This document shows, piece by piece, positions 49,665 through 61,716 of a DNA stretch of 64,000 nt (within the stretch, counting starts at the first letter, position 1; every line of letters begins with the position of its first letter). The notes beneath the pieces were generated by a model that was given only the letters and a program-made list of their open reading frames with translations, was not told the DNA's origin and did no database searches. The stretch spans positions 49,188,856 to 49,252,855 of the forward strand of contig NC_060063.1 of assembly GCF_020283565.1 (NCBI RefSeq). The letters are read 5' to 3'. The position numbers were made by a program, and so were the translations under genes. Source of the stretch: Trifolium pratense. Lineage: Eukaryota; Streptophyta; Magnoliopsida; Fabales; Fabaceae.

Positions 49665-52600
49665 ATGTATGGTATGGCTACAACAAGCAGTAGAATGGTG
49701 AAGGGGATTTTGCTATTACACCTCTCTTCCACTTCCACACCTCCTTCTTCTCTGCTTCGTCTTCTTACTCGCGACTTTTCTCGCCCTCTGTTACTCTCTT
49801 CTCTTCAATTAAACCGTTCGCACCATGCCACTGCAATTCGATGCGCTTCCTCCTCAGCTTCAGATTCTGGTAACAAAAAAGTATCCTCTCGGTTATCACA
49901 GGTCCAACAGCTTCTCAATGAAGCTGAACATCGATCTCTCTCCGCCGATACCAATGCCCCTATTCCTAAAATCACTTTGGGTTCGTTTTTTTTTTTCTCT
50001 CTTTCATTCATTCTCTTAAATCTTAATGTATGCTGCAAAAAAGATTTGATTTTTATTTATTTATTTATTTGGTTTCAGATCATGTTACTGTGAATTTTGC
50101 CAGAAGTGGAGGACCTGGGGGTCAGAATGTCAATAAAGGTGTTTTTATTATCTTGTGTTATAGAAATAACTTGTGCATAAAAACACTTAGTGCTATATAA
50201 GTGTTTGGTTATTATTTGTTATCCAAACAGGACTATAGATATTGCAAAACTACATGTGTTTAGTCGTTCGTTGTATCTAATGTAAAGTTTATAGGGATGA
50301 AAATATATTTAACCCTTCATTTTATATCTGATGTTGGGAGATCTGCTGATTGTACAGTGAACACCAAGGTCGACATGCGGTTCAATGTTGAAAATGCATA
50401 TTGGCTAAGTGAAAGGGTCAGGGAGAAAATTATACAAATGGTTTGTGTCAGCTAATCTTTTCTCCTAATTACCATCATGTGATTAACTGTTTGTTTGTTA
50501 GTTAGAAATCAAATTATTCATAAGCTTTTGTCAAAAAAAATAAAGTTATTCATAAGCTTTTGAATTGTTTCATGAGTCACAACATGGTATTGAAGCTTTT
50601 GTGACCAAAGGATCTAGAGTTTCATCCTTCTTGATAAATAGTAGTTAAATTTCAGTGCAAAATGGGTGGGTTTGTGCATTGTCCCTGCTTCAAACCTCAA
50701 ACAATATTGCTTGAGGTGTTAAATATGAAACCACTAATGTGCTTTCATCTTACCACTCGAGTATTTTATATATAGAGCTTGTTTGGATAAACTGCTCAAG
50801 AATTACTTATTACTTATAAAAAACATTATTAAAAGAATAACAATCATAGATTTATTTTAATTGAAAAACTCCTATAAGCTAGAAACTGCTCAAAAATTAC
50901 TTATTGCTTATAAAAAACATTATTAAAAGAATCTCATTCGAACGATCATAGATTTATTTTAATTGAGAAACTCCTATAAGCTAGAAGCTCATTCAAACTG
51001 GGTCGTAGTCGGCTCATGACACTGCTTGCATAAACCTTAACTTTGTATTGTTGCCATTATTCATAGGAAACACATAATGTTGTTATATCATATCATATGT
51101 TAGTTGGCTTAAATTGTGCATTACATTCACTGATCATCTACCTTGTATTTTAACAATCTTGAATTGTATTGATCTTCGGCAGGAGAAAAATCGCATAAAC
51201 AAGGATGGAGAGCTTGTGATTTCTTCAACCAAAACTAGAACGCAGAAGTTTGCTTCTTCCCTTCCGTTGTTTTTGTTGACTTCTTTTCGTTGTATGTTGT
51301 AAGACTGCAAGAGGCCTTATTCTACCATTTTTTTTCTTCAGGGGAAATGTTGAGGATGCTTTGGCAAAGCTTCAGGTATATAAACTTTATTTTTATAAAG
51401 TTGTTTAATAGCATGCTTTAGTATCACATGTTATTGCCAAAGAACGTATCTCGTACAAGCTTAAATACTTCAGTGAGACCTAAGAATGGGTTCTGCGATA
51501 GTTATCATTGCTTGGTAGGTTTGGAAATGATTATGTTTTTATAGCTTTTGAGTCTTATTCTCCTTGCAGAGACTTCATTCTTTTCTAAATAACGATGGCA
51601 TCTTAAAATAAAAATTTCCGGTATGAAAAAGAAGCATCTGTGAAGTCAAGCTACATAAGAAAAGTTTTTACTTTCTGGTAACTCTGGATTGTATTGCTTC
51701 TCATTCTTCTCTGGTGGTGACAGGGTGCGGGTGGGGGGGGAGTTCATTTACTGAAATGCTGTATTTGCAAAATAATATTCTTCTTGATAGTGAAGAAACT
51801 AGGGGGAAATTGTAGCTTAGGATAGTGAAATGGTGGTAGACATATCTCACTCATTTTCTGCATTCTTCGGTATTCGGTACTATTTTAGTTATTCTCTGAT
51901 GACTAGGGAGTTACAATAATATCTTGAATCCTTGATTGCGAAATTGAATATTTCTTGGAGGACTTCATAAATTAGTTCCTTGTTTTTTTCTTTCTTATTT
52001 ACTGGTTCTTTATTACTTTTGCTGGTTTGTTGGTTGATTGTCATGTCCTCCTTAACACAAAGTCCATAGTGTACTTGTTTAGAACCAGCCAACGATTAAC
52101 GAGAAGAAAGATGATGCATCGTCTGGTGTGGAGTGGTGACTATTTTCTCAGTTTTATTTTGGTCTATGCAAAATGTAATATATGAGAAATCTTATAAGCA
52201 TTCCAATAATTTCCTCAAAGAAGAGTGATAGCAACACTCACTTTAATTTCTTTCCAATACTCATTTTATTGAGTAAAATTCATGCGAGTCTGACCACATG
52301 AGTTTTGCCTAATAAATGAAAGGAGTGTTGAAAAAAGCGTTAGAGTGAATGTTGGTACTTGGTAACACTCCTCTTCCCTTAAAAGTTAACACTATACAGA
52401 ACTCCTTGTGGTTAGTCCCATCTAGGATATGATGTGTCATTTCGTTAAATTAGACCTCAATTACCTAACCTTTCTTCGTTTTCAATTACACGGACGTAAG
52501 TATGCTCGCTTCTTGTTCATGAAAGATATAACAATAGTGCTTTTCTTTTTATTTAATGGGAAAAAAATAGGAAATCATTGATGCAGCATCTTATGTTCCA

Positions 52601-52878
52601 CCACCTCCATCAGAAGAGCAAAAAAAGAAAATAGCGAAGCTGTAAGAGCACTTCTCTTTTTTATATATATATATTTTTCTATTCTTCAGGTTAAATACAG
52701 TTTATTATGTGGTTAATATTTTCTTAGGGAATCTGTTAACATTAGCATTTCAAGGGCTTGTTACTAACCAAATGTGCACTTTTGAAGGGCTGCCATAGGA
52801 GAGCACAAACGCCTCAAAAGCAAGAAGGTGCAATCGGATAAGAAAGCGCAAAGAAGAAGTAAAAGTAGTTGGGACTAA
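49665..52878 (+). CDS. organellar class-I release-factor-like protein (ICT1/YaeJ type)
   Basis: Exons 49665-49980, 50079-50138, 50358-50440, 51183-51247, 51342-51375, 52571-52641 and 52788-52878 join in frame to 239 residues. The N-terminal about 65 residues are rich in Ser, Arg and Leu and low in acids, as in a mitochondrial or plastid targeting peptide. The catalytic GGQ is at 119-121 inside ARSGGPGGQNVNKVNTKV. The codon-recognition domain of true RF1/RF2 is absent, and the tail (from about 205) is Lys/Arg-rich. This matches ICT1/YaeJ proteins, which release peptides from stalled ribosomes by hydrolysing peptidyl-tRNA. The nearest Arabidopsis relative I recall is At1g62850. In-frame ATGs at 49665, 49674 and 49695 are all possible starts. 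Confidence 0.93.
50514..50562. repeat. 17-bp direct repeat around TCAAAAAAAATAAAG
   Basis: TTATTCATAAGCTTTTG at 50514-50530 and 50546-50562 is perfect. The 15-nt insert starts TC then A8. It lies in intron 3 of the release-factor gene. Confidence 0.75.
50787..50992. repeat. tandem duplication of about 100 bp in intron 3 of the release-factor gene
   Basis: Two copies run from AACTGCTCAAGAATTACTTA to CTCCTATAAGCTAGAA. The second copy has a short extra stretch (TCTCATTCGAACG). Confidence 0.85.
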
Positions 52879-55044
52879 TACATTGTTTTGCAGAATCTTT
52901 AACCTATTTATCATCTTAGTAAGTTTCTGATTATTGGCAACTTGATATTCATTTATAAAACTTGCTATTGCCAAACTTGCTATTACTAATTTGTTTCTTG
53001 AATCTCCATGCAGCAGGGCACAAAAGTTCAATCCTCTGATACTATCATAATTGAATACAACACACATCAGTTGAATGGTTGAAGATAAACAAGAATTCAA
53101 ACAACATTAATCAACATGAATGATATCCAAAGTGGTTTATGGCTCTGCATAGTGTGGTCAAAATTGTGACATAGTTATGATTTAATGCAATAGGATATCT
53201 TCAAATTGAAATATAGCATATGACATAGTATGTTGCTTTTATCTACAATGTTTTCTTTGTCAGCTTAAGCTCTTCTGACTTGGCAAATTGTGGCATTTAT
53301 TGGCCTTTTGACATGTGTCATGATATAGATCTACTTAGATATGAAGGTCAACAACTCTGTGGAATGTGTCCATTTTGGTAGTTGGGAAGGTTGGGTCCAT
53401 AGTGATTTATTTACTTGCTTTGGATAAGATTCATTCAAAGGAAGTGTGTATCAGAATCAGATAGATATTCAGATGGTGTGAAAGAAATGAATTTCACCAA
53501 CAGCCATTAATACCTTGCTTTCCAGTTTTACTATAGAAACATGAAATGTTATTTTGCTTGATTGGTATTTGGTAGTAGTAGTAATATAGTAATATTTTTG
53601 TGTTTGCCGCGATAATGGTTTTACTTACCTCGCGATCGGACTCTGAATTACTAAAACCCATTCCCTTAAAACTAGAAGGTTAATACCAACAATTTTTTTT
53701 TTACCATTATACTAAATTAGATGTGATTAAATTATTAATCTAATGGTGAAAAATATGTGTGTATGCATGAGCATGATGCAAGACAATTTTATTTAAATAT
53801 AATATTTTTTTATAGTTTACCTCCAAAAGTCATTTTACTTTGCTCTGTCCAAACAGTTCTTTTAACTCACTTAAAAATATTATCAAACTTAAATCAATTT
53901 TTGAAAATCATTTCCTTTAATATTCTTATTCTAAAATAATATTTATTAAAATCCAAGATTAAGCCAAAATTTATACTTGGTAATGAAAAATAAAATTATG
54001 AAAAGGAAGACTTTGTCATTTAGCTGCTAGAGTAGGTTGATTTTAAGGGTTGAAATTGAGTTTGCATTCAAAATTGTTTTGGTTTGAAAAACATGTTTGG
54101 AAAGTCTTTGGAAGCAAGGAAACGTCCGTTTGAACTTTGAAGCAAAAGAAGTTCTATTCTTCCTTCTACGTTTGACTGTCTATTTTACGTTGCCACCATT
54201 CTTCCAAACATAAAATCTACGCAAACACGTTTATGTTAAATTCACCTCTAAACTTGATTTCAGATTATAAACATCAAAACATAAACTACTTTAATTTATA
54301 ATCAAGTTTTTAACATAAACTACTTTGCCTCAAGGCAACTCAAATCAATTTCACAAAATTATATTTTTAGTTAAGTAGTTCAATGCCTATAAATTTCACT
54401 TAAAATAATTATGTAGAGTGTTCGGAGTTTAAACTCATAGAGACATTATACAATTAAATTTGGAATTTTATTTTACAACCCTACTCATTTTCTCGCACGC
54501 CCTACGAAATTACAAAAATACTCCTATCCGCTATTAAGTAACGGAATACCTTATCAGATTTTTTTTTTATAACGTCCGCTATAAAAGTAGCAGATGACAT
54601 TTTAAAAAAATTCGCATTCTTATAAGTTCATTACTTACATAACAGAAGAGTAACATGATAAAGACGTAGGTAGGACGCGAGAAATCGGTAGGATTCTCGT
54701 TAAATTTAACCACAACTTATTGTGTTGGTTCCGTGTTTGCATCTCTGAAAACCGCGGCAGAAAACAGCAGCAAGTTTATCATAAACGTGTTAAAACACGT
54801 ACGATGAAGCTGTTTTTTCTTTTTCTTTTTCTTCTTTTTGAGAGGAACAATTAAGGTGATTAACATTATGAAATGAAATAATTTGTGACATACAAACTAA
54901 TATAATCTGTCAGTATATTTACGAAAAATACAAAACCTTTTATATCAAAACAAAAGCAATACAAAAAGCAAATAAAAAAAACAGAACCAAAAACTAACTA
55001 TAATCCATTAACTAACTAACTAACTTAACTAATTAATTAATAAT
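52879..55044. other. spacer between the release-factor and DUF1442 genes
   Basis: The 3' UTRs of both genes must lie at the two ends. A decayed SINE-like piece (about 54360-54460) and other repeat debris are visible, but no gene. Confidence 0.55.
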
Positions 55045-55725
55045 TCATCTTCTAATAACATGCATCTCCCCAGATCGTTGATCAACATGCTTAATCCATC
55101 TTTTATTTCTCCGACCAGAACCATCTTTTCCCAAATTACCCCCAACAGCAGAAACATGTGCTATATCAACTCCCATCCCTACCGGAAGAAAAACCGATCT
55201 AACAACTCGCCGTGATTCTTCTTCAACAAGAACAACATTTTCCCATTTAAAATTCCCACTTCTCAAACTCGCATTTTTACAAACCAAAACCGCACCATTA
55301 ACACTTAACTTAGCCACTTTCAAAACCCTAACAAAATCTCTAATTATCTTACAATCAACAACCATGAAATCAATCTCTTCAATTAAATCTTTCATTATTT
55401 CCTCTGCTTCACCTACAATGATTTCTGTTGATGTTATTGATTCGCCCATTTTTTGTGAGTATTCCAATTTTGATTTCTCGTTTGGGACAATACACACGTG
55501 TCTACCACACGTGTGTTTTCTTGCTATTGATAAACCTATACTTGTTTCTATTACACCTCCTCCTTCTTCTGATGATGACCATGTTTCGAGTATTAGTTTT
55601 GCTTTCCAACCTGCTGCCATGGCTGAAATTAGCTCTGGTACTCCTGATCCACGTGAAAGTTTGCATTTTTGTACTGTTTCTATGTATGCTTTTGATGCTG
55701 TTTCAGGGGACCAGACAAGTTTCAT
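55045..55725 (-). CDS. DUF1442 family protein
   Basis: A complete single-exon frame of 226 residues. It starts MKLVWSPETASKAYIETV and contains the family's SGVPELISAMAAGWKAKLI (27-45). A following segment (HVCIVPNEKSKLEYS and IDFMVVDCK) resembles the nucleotide-binding core of a Rossmann-fold methyltransferase. The C-terminal part is basic. Function is unknown; a methyltransferase-like fold has been proposed for the family but I see no clear catalytic signature. Arabidopsis At1g62840 and At1g12320 are the relatives I recall. It runs toward the release-factor gene. Confidence 0.9.
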   Translation of the reverse strand: MKLVWSPETASKAYIETVQKCKLSRGSGVPELISAMAAGWKAKLILETWSSSEEGGGVIETSIGLSIARKHTCGRHVCIVPNEKSKLEYSQKMGESITSTEIIVGEAEEIMKDLIEEIDFMVVDCKIIRDFVRVLKVAKLSVNGAVLVCKNASLRSGNFKWENVVLVEEESRRVVRSVFLPVGMGVDIAHVSAVGGNLGKDGSGRRNKRWIKHVDQRSGEMHVIRR

Positions 55726-56409
55726 TTTGTTTTTGTTTTTGTTTCTCCGATGATGTTTTTGTTTTGTGGGGTCTAATGAAGATTGTGTTGTGTTTGTGTT
55801 TGTGATGTGAATGAATAATAATGGAAGAGGAAATGAATGAATGAAGAGAGTGTTGGAAATGAATTTATGAAGAATGAATGAAGAGATTAGTTAACTTGTA
55901 GAGAGGGACAGTTGACATTTAATAATTAATTTAATTAAACGGAAATCCAACGTGTTGGTGAGATTTTGGATAAACTTGAGGTTTTTTTGTTTGGTTTTGT
56001 TCAAAGTCTATACTAGTATTTCTTTGACGACTAATTGCAATGCTGTCATGCTAACATTACTTTCTCTCTCTTAGTCATACATGAACATGCAATTATCAAA
56101 TCTTCACAATCAAATTGGATCATTACATAGGAATAGGATGGAGTAGGTAATTCAATTAAGAGGTGCATTATATCAACATTAATTTGAGGGATAAAAATAC
56201 GACATCTTCATTTTTTTTATTATTTACAACACGCAATTCAGAACATGCAAAAAATATTATAAAAAGCATAAAAATGTATAATTATTGTATATTTGTTAGA
56301 TAATTGTGTTTGATTTAAAGTTTAACATGTGTTTTGAGGTTTTCGGTTTAATTTTTTATATACATTGAATATCTAATATATCTGGTCTATAACATAAGTT
56401 AAATACTGG

Positions 56410-56830
56410 TCATTTTGTTCAGAGTCGACCTAGTCTGGTGGAGCTCCTCTTCAGCTCCGGTGAGTGGAGGGAAATTTTGTAAATGCACGCTCAAGTCACT
56501 GAGAGTGTGAAGCAAAAGTTTTAAGTACACATGTCTTCTGTATGAGATCGGCTTTATATATCCCTTGACGCCGAGCCAATGCCATTAATGGGGGGGGGGG
56601 GGCGATTTGACGCCCTTGCCATTAATGACTGTGGAAAAACGGCTGAAGAGTCATGATTGACAGTAAATATCAATCATTCTGATGTCGGCCGTTACAAATG
56701 CGTAGTTTCCATGATCGTTGAACATGGGAAGGCACTATTGGGCCTTTGGACGATTTTGGTCGTGTTCAACATGTGGGAGGTGGTCCTCAGTGATTAGGCC
56801 TCAAGCCGAGTCCAAAACATATACATTAGT
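56410..56830. repeat. dispersed repeat family, copy 1
   Basis: It contains GGTGGAGCTCCTCTTCAGCT, AAAAACGGCTGAAGAGTCAT, CAGTAAATATCAATCATTCT and CCGAGTCCAAAACA. Two other copies lie at 57285-57695 and 63330-63550. Class is unknown; it could be a solo LTR. Confidence 0.65.
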
Positions 56831-57284
56831 TACTCAATATGTATATGGAAAGTAATTTTTCTCTTATATTGACTGTTTTGAAAATTATTTTGGATCATCT
56901 CTTTATTTTTCCTCTAACTCTATTTGTCTTTCTCATTTTACAATTTGACAGTTTTATTTTGAACTAAAAAATTAGTGATGTGGTATTTTTAAATGACATG
57001 ATATAAAACTTCATTCAAAACATTTCATATTACCATATGTTAGACCAAACACTTAGAAGGATCGAAATTGTCAAATTTAAAAATAAAGGACAAATCCTGC
57101 AAAATGATAAAAATAATGGACAAAAACTACAATTAAACCTTTAATTTTGTTAATGAAGAGAGAGAGAGATTAAGATTAAAAGAGAGATAATGAGAGAAAA
57201 ATGGAGGAGGGGATCATATCCTTATTCTTCCTCCACATCTTTCTTAATACCAATATATCTCTCTTCCTAATTGATCTTACCAGG

Positions 57285-57695
57285 ATCAGAGTTGACCTTT
57301 ATCTGGTGGTGCTCCTCTTCTGTTTCGATGAATGTGATGGGGTTTTATACTTGCAGGTGCTTCGACGCTCAAGTCAATAACAGGGGGAGTAAGGTTTTAA
57401 TAAGAGAATAGAATGTATCTGACTCTTATGTATGAGAGGAGTATATGTAGCCCCCAGCGCGCTAGGCTAAGACCCCTAATGAGCATATCAATGTCATTAA
57501 GTGACTGTCGAAAAACGGTTGGGGAGTCATGATGGGCAATAAATAGTAATGCACATCATTTTGATGTTGGTCGATATAATATGGCTGGATATTTTAGTCG
57601 TTCAGCAGAAGAATGTGTCCTTGAGCCTTACATGTTTGGGTCGTGCTCGACGCAAGAGGAGGATGATCTCCTCAATAGTTGCACAAAAGGCCGAG
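57285..57695. repeat. dispersed repeat family, copy 2
   Basis: It matches copy 1 in order: CTGGTGGTGCTCCTCTTCTG, GACGCTCAAGTCAATAAC, AAAAACGGTTGGGGAGTCAT and GGCCGAGTCTAGAACA. It is diverged and lacks a coding frame. Confidence 0.65.
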
Positions 57696-57947
57696 TCTAG
57701 AACACTAATTTTTCTGTTTAGTTACTCCCACTCTTCAGTTAAATCTTCCACATAATATAAAACCCCTCTTTAACTCTTAAGTAGCATTCTCCGACAAAAG
57801 AGCAACACAAACCATTTTTCCTCTTTTTTTTTTGTTATTACTTTCCCTTATATCCATTTGTTGTTTGTTGTGGAGACCTCCCATATTTGGGTCACCCGTT
57901 ATTGTTGATTAAACGTTCCAGCTTGTTCAGTCCTGAACGTGAGAGAG

Positions 57948-58065
57948 TGTGTTAGAAGTCCCACATTGGCTACAGATATGACATAGATAACATTTATAAG
58001 TGTAGTGCAAATCTCAACTCTCAAGCTAACTTTTATGGTTGAGTATAGACCTCCCAAATTCTAAT
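57948..58065. repeat. LTR remnant
   Basis: TGTTAGAAGTCCCACATTGG opens a segment that ends with GAGTATAGACCTCCCA. This resembles a common legume LTR fragment (TG start, 'fail-safe' CCCACATTGG). Identity is from memory of such sequences. Confidence 0.5.
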
Positions 58066-59286
58066 ACTTTCCCTTCTAAATTTTAAATTTAGATTTTTAC
58101 TTTAACATTAATTAGTTTTTGTCTACTAGTGCATATTTTCTCTCAACCAATATTTAAAGGCTAAATTTTTTGTTCTAACATTTTATTTTTGTCTTCTATT
58201 TCTTTTCAACAATTGCAATTTTGTAGAAATTATTATTATTTTTTTTTGTATTTTATGAAATAAAAAAAAAAGTATTAGATATTCGCTTAACTTTGTTTGC
58301 AAAAGTAAATCAAACATCAACCAAACAAATTATTTGAGATTCATTTCAACTCTGAAAAACATTCGGATGAGTTGAGCTGGAATATTAATTTACAAATTTT
58401 GGTTAATTAGCTTATTTACAACTTACGCAAACCATGTTGTTGCTGCTCTTGGTTTTCAATTCAAGTGGCGGCAGTTCATGGTTACCCAATTTTGGCTTGA
58501 ATTGTTGTGTCGGTATTAATGTATTATTTTTTAAGTAATTACTAATAGATTATAGAAGAATTCATTGGCCAACTACTGAAAATAACGTCCAACCATATAT
58601 ATATATGCTTGCGTCCGTCTATGGCCGTCTTTTTTATTTTAGTTTGTTTAAGAACCATGGCTGTCTTAATTTTTTTTTAGAACTAGGTGTCTTCATTATT
58701 GCCTGCTATATAATAATACTACCTATTATTATTATTAATTTTTTTGCGTTAGCCCTATGGTTTCCAGGGAAACAAAATTTTTCAAAGTTCGGGGAGAAGA
58801 TAAGTAAAGTATAACAAAGAATTATGTTCACTAGGAATTGAATTGGATTCTCCCGCATAATTTGTTCTTGGGAAAATTCATTAACTACTCGAATTCAATG
58901 TTTTAGTTTACTAGATTACTATTAATCTTTATTGAGTTTAAAGGACACGCGTACATATTGTAGTGTTTCTACTAATTGAGATATATATGCTAACAGAAAT
59001 TTTCGATGCATTACTAATAATGTTATAAACATTTATTTTTTGTTCTATATAAAATTGGCTATTTTAAAATAAATTACTAGTGACATATTTTAATTTTTAT
59101 TTGGTAAAATATTTTAAATTATTAATGACTACATATGTTCCATCACAAATAATATTCATTGGTATTATAGAACGGTGGAATTTTATATTTTAGTACGCAA
59201 CTCCGCAAGTTCCTTGTTTTTCATATGAAATAAAATAATTCTCGTAAATGATAAGCTTACAACGATTCTTATATGATGAATTTATT

Positions 59287-60370
59287 GGTGGCGTCTAGGG
59301 TGAGGGCTCAATTAAGTCCCTCACCAGTGTACCATTCAATTTGACCATTGGATTAAATAATCTCACATAATCTCATTATTTGTTACCACACTGAATCCAA
59401 TCTCTCCTCTTTGCTTCCCTTTATTTCTCTCTTTTCTCAACTTTCTTCATCCTGGAAAAGAAGCACTCCTCTCCATCCATGAAATTCAACCTTCAGATCC
59501 AAATCCAATCTTAAAAAAAAAAAAAAACATTATAGGTTTGGTTTGGGTTTTGTGTGAACAATTTTTTCTTCAAAATTAAAGACCGGATTGTGGGAAGAAT
59601 GAAATGGGTTTTGAGAGTAAAAACCTATCATATGCAGGGCTTTTAACACTTTGTATTACACTCTTTTCCTTTAATGGCTAGAAAAAATTTCCAATCTTCA
59701 CTTCTACCCTCGTTGTAGGGGTTATTGCTAGGAGATTAGAGGAACATTTCAACATCACCATATAAATAAAGCATAGCCTACAAAATCTATTTATCATTTT
59801 ATCTTAACTATCTTTCAAGTTTCAACACAATGATGGATATTATCAATGAATGGACCACAAGTCAATATTATCAAAATGTTTAATTGTAGGTTGTCTTGTG
59901 GTGATTCCATAACCATAAACTAAACTAAATCAATTAAATTCTTTCTTATGCTAAGATCTACAAGAGCCCTAATAATATTTCACCATTAAAGCACCTGAAA
60001 CCCATGTTGAAGCACTATTGCTCGTGAAATTGAATATCCAAATAAAACTCTTCCAAAATTGTGATTTATGTTTTGATTATGTCTCCTCTAATATTGCTAT
60101 GATAGTTGGGTTTTGAGGAATTTTATAATCAGGATGCAATTGTATTTTGGTCAAACAAAACATGGTAGAATACCATGGAATGAATGAGGATTGTTTAGCA
60201 GGCGATGCAAGAACGAGATGGAGAGAGAAAGAACGTGAATGATGATGGGAGAAGGACCAGATCCAGTGTGGTATCAACTAATGATATCATGTAGACTCAT
60301 TTAATCAAACGGTTAAGTTGACTGGTACAATGGTGAGGGACTTAATTGAGCCCTCACCCTAGACGCCACC
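59287..60370. mobile_element. Mutator-type element with long TIRs
   Basis: The outer 39 bp are near-perfect inverted copies (GGTGGCGTCTAGGGTGAGGG and its complement), and weaker pairing continues to about 200 bp. The target duplication GAATTTATT is 9 bp and perfect (59278-59286 and 60371-60379). The interior has no transposase frame, so the element is non-autonomous. The inner DNA differs from the other MITEs and might include captured sequence. Confidence 0.9.
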
Positions 60371-60683
60371 GAATTTATTAGATATATAAGAAAGTATGAG
60401 AAAACGTGGAAAATGTCAAATTGACAAGTTTATTATTTAATCGATTTTTCTATATAGAGAAAATGTAGTACAGTATTATATGTGATTAGTTTCCAAAAGG
60501 AAATGTTTGTCTTGGGGCTTCAAGCTGGTCACCGCGTCCATTAACAATATCAATGTCTCATTCACATCTACGCAGCTCTTTGGAGCAGCAAATATATATA
60601 TTGCTGACAAATTGCTGATAAGTTCGCATATAGTACTTATCTACTAATATATATGGTGCCAAATAAGTAATAAATAGTGATAC

Positions 60684-60790
60684 TAACCCACTTGGGTTGA
60701 TGCATTGGTATTGACTTGAGACCTGAGAGTGTGCTCCTCTTGAGATCTGAGGTTCGATTCTCTCTGGCGTCAATTTGGGTACAATATTTC
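60684..60790 (+). mobile_element. SINE-like repeat
   Basis: AACCCACTTGGGTTGATGC, ACCTGAGAGTGTGCTCCTCT and GAGGTTCGATTCTC match a second legume tRNA-related repeat type, with a B-box-like GGTTCGATTC. I found no clear target duplication. Confidence 0.45.
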
Positions 60791-60826
60791 TTAGGGGTTT
60801 TTACTTTTAGGGTATGTTTGGTTTGA

Positions 60827-61097
60827 ATCCGATTCACAATTGGTTAATTTAGCTTTTAAGTCATCCCTCATTGTCCCTTGGAAGCTCCGTAATAGATGGT
60901 TCAATTGCTTGGAGTTGACTAAAATCATGCATTTTAGAGTGACTCACATTTATCGAGAAGGGAACTGTTGTGCAGATAAAATGGCTGCTTTAGGCATCAA
61001 TGTTGATGGTTTTTATTGGTGGGATAATGTTTCGCCTAGTGTTCAAGGAGATTATATTAGTAATTTAATGAGTCTTCCGTCTTTTAGATTTTATTAA
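60827..61097 (+). pseudogene. LINE RNase H C-terminal fragment
   Basis: About 85 codons remain open, from NLAFKSSLIVPWKLRNRWF to LPSFRFY and a stop. The motif THIYREGNCCADKMA is the end of the RNase H domain found in plant non-LTR elements. It has no reverse transcriptase or start of its own, so it is a fragment and not a gene. Confidence 0.85.
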
Positions 61098-61361
61098 ATC
61101 CATTGCATTCTTTTTCCCTTATCCTTGGTTTTATCCCTTGGGGTTTTCTAGGAAAGGTTTTTAATGAGGCAGGTTCATTGTATTTTTGTTTCCTTGGATT
61201 TTGGTCTAGTCCCCCAAGTTTGTCTCTTTTTTCTTTCTTTTTAATAAATTTATTATGGTGCTGCAAATGATAGGTGATGATTATGGGGTGTCAACATAGT
61301 TGAAATGTCATAATTATCATGTGATGCCTGTGCGCGCTAATGTTTTATAAAAAAAAAAAGA
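60827..61361 (+). mobile_element. 5'-truncated LINE with 18-bp target duplication
   Basis: AGGGTATGTTTGGTTTGA lies at 60809-60826 and exactly again at 61362-61379. The 535-bp insert carries the end of a plant LINE RNase H domain (FRVTHIYREGNCCADKMAAL), a 3' UTR with CCTTGGATTTTGGTCTAGTC, and an A tail. Poly(A), truncation at the 5' end and a long duplication are typical of target-primed insertion. Confidence 0.93.
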
Positions 61362-61716
61362 AGGGTATGTTTGGTTTGAGAGAAATGTTGTGTTATTATT
61401 ATTATTATTTTCATTATAATAATTACTTATATATTTCAAAAGTAATTGAACATGTGTTGTTTTACTTTGAGTCGGGGCACGTTTCTAACTTTCTATTACT
61501 TCCTTATCATTAGGAACAAATTCATCAATCTGAACGTTAGTTGCCACATTCTTAGGAGCACAACGTTCACTTTCTTCTAAGTACAAGTGACCATATATAT
61601 ACTAATATACACATATCAGTAGAGCTTGCAAGATATAGAACATACTTGAAGCAGAACCAAATTCTCTCATTCAGATAAAACCAGTTTCATTATTTTCTTC
61701 CCTCGCATATTGTGTG

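Larger units (their letters stand above)
55726..59277. other. repeat-rich intergenic region
   Basis: It contains two copies of a dispersed repeat (56410 and 57285), an LTR remnant (57948), a G13 run at 56590-56602 and AT-rich DNA. No gene is supported. Confidence 0.6.

Noticed and set aside
55364..55805. Frames antisense to the DUF1442 gene
   Set aside because: They overlap a complete, recognisable gene on the other strand.
56590..56602. G13 run as a regulatory quadruplex
   Set aside because: A single homopolymer in repeat DNA, possibly of uncertain length; nothing links it to a gene.
60840..61097. Independent small protein gene
   Set aside because: It lies wholly within a LINE copy bounded by an 18-bp target duplication, so it is a fragment.
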